DNA of 46,517 bases. It comes from an uncultured Bacilli bacterium (GTDB lineage: Bacteria; Bacillota_I; Bacilli_A; RF39; UBA660). Positions within the stretch are counted from its first letter, which is position 1; every line of letters starts with the position of its first letter. The notes below the pieces were generated by a model, which was given only the letters and a program-made list of their open reading frames with translations, ran no database searches and was not told where the DNA came from. The stretch lies in the NCBI GenBank assembly GCA_934130405.1, contig CAKOXX010000011.1, forward strand, positions 1 to 46,517, in the 5' to 3' direction. Below, piece after piece: positions 42,084 to 46,517 of this stretch. The position numbers and the translations under genes were made by a program.

Positions 42084-44618
42084 ATGGAAAAGACAAAAGA
42101 AATAATCGAAAAAATTAGAGAGTATACCCTTGAAGATATAATGGGAGAAAGATTTGGTAGTTACTCAAAATATATCATTCAAGAACGTGCTATTCCAGAT
42201 GCAAGAGATGGTTTAAAACCAGTTCAAAGACGTATACTTTATTCAATGTATAAAGAAAAGAATACTTATGATAAACCATATAGAAAGAGTGCAAAAACAG
42301 TCGGAGACGTTATTGGTAATTACCATCCTCACGGTGATACTTCAATCTATGAAGCAATGGTAAGAATGAGTCAAGAATGGAAAAGTAGATATCCATATAT
42401 CGATATGCACGGTAATAATGGTTCCATCGATGGTGATAGTCCCGCAGCTTATCGTTATACAGAAGCAAGACTTTCAAAAATAAGTAATGAGATGGTAAGA
42501 GATATCAATCGCGATACCGTTGAATTTGCCCCTAACTTTGATGATAGTACAACAGAACCAACTGTTTTACCAGCAAGATTTCCTGCTTTACTTGTCTATG
42601 GAACCCAAGGAATATCAGCCGGTTATGCTACTAATATTCCTCCTCATAACTTAGGAGAAGTAATCGATGCTGCTATTTACTTAATTGATCATAAAGAAGC
42701 AACTCTTGAAGAATTAATGAACTTTGTTAAAGGGCCAGATTTTCCAACTGGAGCTATTATTGAAGGAAAAAAAGGTTTATTAGAAGCTTATCAAACTGGT
42801 AAGGGAAAAATAATTGTTAAGAGTAAATATGAATTTGAAGAAAAAAATGGAAAGACTTCACTAGTTATCACTGAAATTCCTTATGAAGTAAATAAAGCTT
42901 TATTAGTTAAAAAGATTGATGATATAAGACTTGATAAAAAGATTGATGGCATAGTAGAAGTAAGAGATGAATCAGCCCAAGATATCAGAATTGTTATTGA
43001 TTTAAAGAAAGGTGTTAATAAAGAATTCTTAGTTAATTTCCTTTTAAAAAATACTGATATGCAGATAAGCTATAATTTTAATATGGTTGCAATCGTTAAG
43101 AAAAGGCCAAAATTACTAGGGTTAAAAAATGCTCTTCAAGCCTTTATTGACCATCAACAAGAAGTCGTTAGAAGAAGAAGTGAGTTTGATCTTGCTCATG
43201 CTAAGAAAGAACTACATATATTAGATGGTTTAAAGAAATGTCTATCAATACTAGATGAAGTAATCAAAACGATTAGAGCTAGTAAAAATAAAAGTGATGC
43301 TAAAGAAAATTTAGTAAAAGAATATGCTTTTAGTTATGAACAAGCAGAAGCAATCGTAACATTACAATTATATCGTTTAACTAATACCGATGTAGTAGAA
43401 CTAGAAGAAAGATGTGCAGTTTTAGAAAAAATAATATCATCTTTAACTGCCATCTTAGAAAATGAAAAGCTACTTAAAAAAGTAATGAAAGAAGAATTAA
43501 AAAAGGTCAAGAGTGAGTATAATAAGGAAAGAATTACAGAGGTAAGAGATGAAATTACTGAAATCAAATTAGATACAACTGCTCTAATACCGAAAGAAGA
43601 TACTATTGTTACTATCAGTAAAGAAGGGTATATCAAGAGAACTTCTCTACGTAGTTATAGTGCTAGTGATATTAAAGACCCATTACTTAAAGAAAATGAT
43701 TATCTTCTTGGAGAATTCAAGATGAAAACGACTGATACTTTATTAGTTTTCACTTCTTTTGGTAATTATTTATATATTCCAGTTCATACTATTAACGATT
43801 TAAAATGGCGTGAATTAGGTAAACACGTAAGTAATTTAGTACCGCTTCAAGAGGAAGAAGAAATAGTAACAGCTCTTCCAGTAAGTAACTTTGATGAGAA
43901 AAAAGATATTGTTATTGCAACAAAATTAGGAATGATAAAACAAAGTAGTTTAGCAGATTTCAAATTAACTAGATACTCAAAACCAACTAGTTGTATAAAA
44001 TTAAAAGATGATGATAGATTAATTTGTGCTTTCTATGGGGAAAAAAGTGAAATCTTTATTGAAACAAATAAAGGTTATGGTTTATGGTTTACTAAAGAAG
44101 AAATACCAGTAGTAGGAATTAAAGCGGGTGGAGTAAAGGCTATTACTTTAAAAGATGATTATGTAGTATCAGTTCTAAACTTCAATACTGATGATAATAA
44201 CTACCTAGCAATTGTTACTGATAAAGGAACTGGTAAGCGTATGCATCTAAAAGATTTCGATAAGACAACAAGAGCTAGAAGAGGACTACTTACTATAAGA
44301 GATGTTAAAACAAATCCATATCATGTAGTAGCAGCATTCTTCTTAACTGCTAAAGAGGAATTAGGTTTAAAAAATGGTGAAATAACCTTCTTTAAAGGAA
44401 GTGATTTAACTATTGCTGACCGTTATTCAACTGGTTCAACCTTAAGAAAAGGTGGAATCGATAGTGCCTTTAAGGTAGCTAGCTTAAATGATATTAATAA
44501 AGAAGAGGAAGAAATAGAACTACTCGAAGTCGAAGAAAAACCAAAATCTGATTTAGACTTAGAATCAGTTGATGTAAGACTTATGACAATAGATGATTTT
44601 TTAAATGATAATGATTAG
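42084..44618 (+). CDS. parC: DNA topoisomerase IV subunit A
   Basis: 844 residues from ATG 42084 (TAGGTGATATTG upstream). FGSYSKYIIQERAIPDARDG and LKPVQRRILYSMY, RKSAKTVGDVIGNYHPHGDT, MHGNNGSIDGDSPAAYRYTE with the catalytic Tyr near 125: ParC rather than GyrA. The C-terminal beta-pinwheel blades are present (VTISKEGYIKRTSLRSYSA, VIATKLGMIKQSS, AIVTDKGTGKRMHLKDF) and no GyrA box is seen. At the quinolone-determining positions it has Thr (~86) and Glu (~90). The last gene of the parE operon; a terminator follows. Confidence 0.93.
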   Translation: MEKTKEIIEKIREYTLEDIMGERFGSYSKYIIQERAIPDARDGLKPVQRRILYSMYKEKNTYDKPYRKSAKTVGDVIGNYHPHGDTSIYEAMVRMSQEWKSRYPYIDMHGNNGSIDGDSPAAYRYTEARLSKISNEMVRDINRDTVEFAPNFDDSTTEPTVLPARFPALLVYGTQGISAGYATNIPPHNLGEVIDAAIYLIDHKEATLEELMNFVKGPDFPTGAIIEGKKGLLEAYQTGKGKIIVKSKYEFEEKNGKTSLVITEIPYEVNKALLVKKIDDIRLDKKIDGIVEVRDESAQDIRIVIDLKKGVNKEFLVNFLLKNTDMQISYNFNMVAIVKKRPKLLGLKNALQAFIDHQQEVVRRRSEFDLAHAKKELHILDGLKKCLSILDEVIKTIRASKNKSDAKENLVKEYAFSYEQAEAIVTLQLYRLTNTDVVELEERCAVLEKIISSLTAILENEKLLKKVMKEELKKVKSEYNKERITEVRDEITEIKLDTTALIPKEDTIVTISKEGYIKRTSLRSYSASDIKDPLLKENDYLLGEFKMKTTDTLLVFTSFGNYLYIPVHTINDLKWRELGKHVSNLVPLQEEEEIVTALPVSNFDEKKDIVIATKLGMIKQSSLADFKLTRYSKPTSCIKLKDDDRLICAFYGEKSEIFIETNKGYGLWFTKEEIPVVGIKAGGVKAITLKDDYVVSVLNFNTDDNNYLAIVTDKGTGKRMHLKDFDKTTRARRGLLTIRDVKTNPYHVVAAFFLTAKEELGLKNGEITFFKGSDLTIADRYSTGSTLRKGGIDSAFKVASLNDINKEEEEIELLEVEEKPKSDLDLESVDVRLMTIDDFLNDND

Positions 44619-44646
44619 AAGTGTTCCAGAAGGAATGCTTTTTTTG
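44618..44646 (+). terminator. Terminator of the parE-parC operon
   Basis: AAGTGTTCC and GGAATGCTT pair (G-T allowed) around a 4-base loop, then TTTTTTG. Confidence 0.8.
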
Positions 44647-44692
44647 TTCTATTTATCTTCTAGTGACATAAACTTAATTAGGTGAAAAATCT

Positions 44693-45046
44693 ATGTCAAA
44701 AGAAAGTTTTAAAAATTTTATTAAAGATAAACCATACCTAGCAACCACAGTAGCAAATGGCAAAAATACTTGGCAGAGTTTGTATGAACTTTATGATATA
44801 TATGGTGAAGACTCTAAAGTTTGGGAACAATTTATACCAACTACAAATGAGGTAACACAAGCAAAGAATGGTAATTTTCAAGATGTAATAAATATTTTTA
44901 AAAATATGGATTTAGAAACATTACAACGTGGTGTTAATGGCTTAGAAAAAGCAGTAAGCCTTTTAAGTGACTTAACTGCTTCTAATGAAAAACCAGTAGT
45001 AAATACTTATCAAGAACGCCCAATTAATAAGTACTATGAGGATTGA
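44693..45046 (+). CDS. ylbD: YlbD family coat-like protein
   Basis: 117 residues. FKNFIKDKPYLATTVANGKN, TWQSLYELYDIYGEDSKVWE and LETLQRGVNGLEKAVSLLSD follow the YlbD family (named a putative spore coat protein in B. subtilis). The downstream gene is YlbE-like, the same pair as in Bacillus, which supports the call. No sporulation gene that would settle spore formation is seen in the window. The gene has its own GTGAAAAATCT leader after the parC terminator. Confidence 0.75.
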   Translation: MSKESFKNFIKDKPYLATTVANGKNTWQSLYELYDIYGEDSKVWEQFIPTTNEVTQAKNGNFQDVINIFKNMDLETLQRGVNGLEKAVSLLSDLTASNEKPVVNTYQERPINKYYED

Positions 45047-45051
45047 TAAAA

Positions 45052-45273
45052 ATGCAAGTGGAAGCTAAATTAAGAATAAAAGCCAATCCGTATCTTTATC
45101 AATATTTACAAGAAAACTCTAATTGGTATAAATATTTAAATAGAAATCCGGACTTTATTAATGAAATGGAAGAAGAAATGAAAGTTAATTATAAAATAAC
45201 AACCAAAGACAAAATAGATAAGGTAAAAGATACTTTATCATTAGTTGAATCATTCATTGATATTATGAGTTAG
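45052..45273 (+). CDS. ylbE: YlbE-like protein
   Basis: 73 residues from ATG 45052, after GAGGATTGAT. KANPYLYQYLQENSNWYKYL, NRNPDFINEMEEEMKVNY and KITTKDKIDKVKDTL match the small YlbE family (unknown function). It starts 5 bases after the ylbD stop. Its last 24 bases overlap the convergent minus-strand gene; no terminator is visible between them. Confidence 0.75.
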   Translation: MQVEAKLRIKANPYLYQYLQENSNWYKYLNRNPDFINEMEEEMKVNYKITTKDKIDKVKDTLSLVESFIDIMS

Positions 45274-46086
45274 TTTTTTGCTAAAAACTTTAACAACTTC
45301 TTTATAATATGGCGTATCATTGTATTCATAAGCATTGTATGAAAATGTTTCTAACATTTCGTCAAGCATATCATCATTCAGTGGATCAGCTATACTTTCT
45401 AAATATATTTTAGAAGAAGTTTCGAAGTTTTTACTTTTGTTTGTTTCTCCTATACTTTCTCTGCTTCCCAACATAGTATCAAGAGTAAAACCCATTAGTA
45501 TATCTTCTTTTTCGGTCATATTTAAAAAATCTGTCATTTCTAAACGTTTAGCTAAAATATTAGCTGATTTTTTGTCATGAATTAGTCTTCTGTCTTCTTC
45601 TAATATAGGGTAAGCAAAAAATAAATCAGTAATAATTTTTTGCTTTATGCTAGTCTGTTCCTCATAAGCATTACCAATCATTCTTTCTACAAGGTCATAT
45701 TTAAAAGAAATACCATCTTGACAAAAACTTGAATTATTAATTTTTTCTTTAGAAAGATACCTAATAATACTTTCAGAAATTATAAAGTCACTATCTACAT
45801 CTTTTAAAATATCATCTATTAATATATTAGCTAATCTTTTTAATGGTAATTTCTTTAAATGATTATTAAACTGATAAATAATTGAAAATTCAGTTGCAAT
45901 ATTTTCATCTAAAATATTAGTATTATAAACCAATTCATCAAAGGCAGCTAGTTTTTCTTCAATAGATAAATTACTAATAATTTCGCCTTCTTCCTTTTTA
46001 AAAAAATCAATTAAATTATTATCCCCGATTAATGTGTACTTATATAGATATTTTTCTATTTCCATAAGATATTTTATTTTGTCCAT
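45250..46086 (-). CDS. Hypothetical protein, helical
   Basis: 278 residues, ribosome site GAGGAAAAAT before the start at 46086. No signal peptide, membrane helix or known motif. Predicted by eye to be all helical: MDKIKYLMEIEKYLYKYTLI, SIEEKLAAFDELVYNTNI, LPLKRLANILIDDILKDVDS, ETFSYNAYEYNDTPYYKEVV. It converges on and overlaps ylbE by 24 bases. Slightly more A-T rich than its neighbours. I do not recognise it. Confidence 0.6.
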   Translation of the reverse strand: MDKIKYLMEIEKYLYKYTLIGDNNLIDFFKKEEGEIISNLSIEEKLAAFDELVYNTNILDENIATEFSIIYQFNNHLKKLPLKRLANILIDDILKDVDSDFIISESIIRYLSKEKINNSSFCQDGISFKYDLVERMIGNAYEEQTSIKQKIITDLFFAYPILEEDRRLIHDKKSANILAKRLEMTDFLNMTEKEDILMGFTLDTMLGSRESIGETNKSKNFETSSKIYLESIADPLNDDMLDEMLETFSYNAYEYNDTPYYKEVVKVFSKKLTHNINE

Positions 46087-46220
46087 AATTTTTCCTCTTT
46101 TCTTTTAAGTTATATAATAAATTAATTTTTTTTATCTTTCAATAGTTAATTTATCAAAATCAAAATAGCTTTTTAATAATCTTTTAAATTGCAAAATTGA
46201 TACGAAAATAATGTTGAAAA

Positions 46221-46248
46221 TTGTCGATTGGTATGTTAACATTATAAT
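46221..46248 (+). promoter_or_regulatory. Promoter of the right-edge leader ORF and surface protein gene
   Basis: TTGTCG (46221-46226), 16 bases, TATAAT (46243-46248). It lies 20 bases before the leader ATG at 46268. Confidence 0.6.
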
Positions 46249-46267
46249 AGATGATAGGAGAGAGTAA

Positions 46268-46297
46268 ATGGTATATTATGGTAATTTTTTATTTTGA
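46268..46297 (+). CDS. Very short leader ORF with a continuing open frame after TGA
   Basis: ATG 46268 follows AGGAGAGA and encodes MVYYGNFLF, then TGA (46295-46297). The same frame stays open after the stop to 46408 and contains VGTFFYREKI, echoing LAFFYRGIKID of the leader at 1618; an ATG at 46322 could start that second part. DNA shared by both loci: CTTTCTT-C/T-TATCGTG. At 46333-46353 it folds as TCTTCT/AGAAGA with ATCGTG in the loop. Real translation is uncertain. Confidence 0.35.
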   Translation: MVYYGNFLF

Positions 46298-46397
46298 GTA
46301 ACAATTTTATCTATAATTATTATGGTGGGGACTTTCTTCTATCGTGAGAAGATAATCAATAGTTTTATAACTATAGATGTAGAAAGAAGGAACGAAC

Positions 46398-46517
46398 ATG
46401 AACAATAAGAAAACGAAAGATATCATCACGATAGTGACAACTTTAGTTTTACTAATTGCCATAGTAGGAATCAGTTATGCAGCATTTAACTACGCGGGAA
46501 CAGGAGAAAAGTTAAAT
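46398..46517 (+). CDS. Surface protein with SipW-type signal, N-terminal part only
   Basis: 40 codons to the window edge: Lys-rich start (MNNKKTKDI), hydrophobic stretch, then AIVGISYAAFNYAGTGEKLN. The end of the signal (GISYAAFNY) matches those of the three paralogs at 1786, 3588 and 5420 (GVSYALLTK, GVTYAWLIQ, GSSYALFTK). AGAAGGAACG serves as ribosome site. It is the fourth member of the family here and, like the first, is preceded by a leader with an FFYR-coding stretch. Confidence 0.7.
   Translation, partial: MNNKKTKDIITIVTTLVLLIAIVGISYAAFNYAGTGEKLN

Noticed and set aside
46295..46297. TGA read as Trp (Mycoplasma code)
   Set aside because: Many genes end in TGA, several at ATGA overlaps with the next start, and Trp is encoded by TGG throughout.
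1..46517. CRISPR arrays, tRNA or rRNA genes
   Set aside because: No regularly spaced repeats, no cloverleaf-like segment with GTTCRA-type T arm between genes, and no rRNA sequence were noticed; intergenic gaps are mostly under 100 bases.

Overview
The window is a low-GC (about 30 %) Gram-positive chromosome segment. The standard bacterial code applies: UGA ends many genes, several at ATGA overlaps, and Trp is TGG. Genes are tightly packed in operons with B. subtilis-like local order: rbfA-truB; ireB-ruvX-yrzB-mltG-trmR; the DUF177 gene before rpmF; parE/parC; ylbD-ylbE. No tRNA, rRNA or CRISPR array was seen. The mix of Bacilli-type housekeeping genes, compact gene spacing and many anchored proteins of unknown family suggests an uncultured gut Bacilli lineage near Erysipelotrichia/RF39. 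This placement is inference.

Layout. 1-1525: end of rbfA and a VanY-type carboxypeptidase fused in frame to TruB. 1526-7259: a promoter, a 34-codon leader ORF containing nine G, a terminator that overlaps the leader's end, then three tandem ~600-residue surface proteins with SipW/TasA-type signal peptides. A fourth member starts at the right edge (46398), also behind a short leader. 7303-10969: U32 pair for tRNA wobble-uridine hydroxylation, a dGTPase-like HD protein and GreA. 11008-12051: decayed Rpn/PD-(D/E)XK genes. 12720-21708: one long operon, ireB-ruvX-yrzB-mltG-trmR followed by three peptidoglycan hydrolases (one amidase, two CHAP) that share a pilin-like two-helix N-terminal anchor, two homologous DUF4163/DUF3298-like membrane proteins, an SDR reductase and a YnbB-like PLP enzyme.

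21843-26382: a truncated TnpB start translationally coupled to a membrane protein gene, serS, then an intact stand-alone TnpB with a probable omega-RNA. 26417-31579: cdsA, an RseP/RasP-type protease, an anchored unknown protein and ftsK/spoIIIE. 31721-36135: two unknown genes, each preceded by a copy of a diverged direct repeat, with an IS transposase relic between them. 36301-37492: HD protein, DUF177 and rpmF; the L32 protein carries an L27-like cleavable leader. 37569-38471 (minus): transglutaminase-like protein. 38736-44618: parE, an unknown gene and parC. 44693-46086: ylbD, ylbE and an unknown minus-strand gene.

Most interesting: the homopolymer-bearing leader ORF that may switch a transcription terminator before the surface operon; L32 with a Prp-type leader; the pilin-like anchors on wall hydrolases; the VanY-TruB fusion; and the unknown gene placed between parE and parC.
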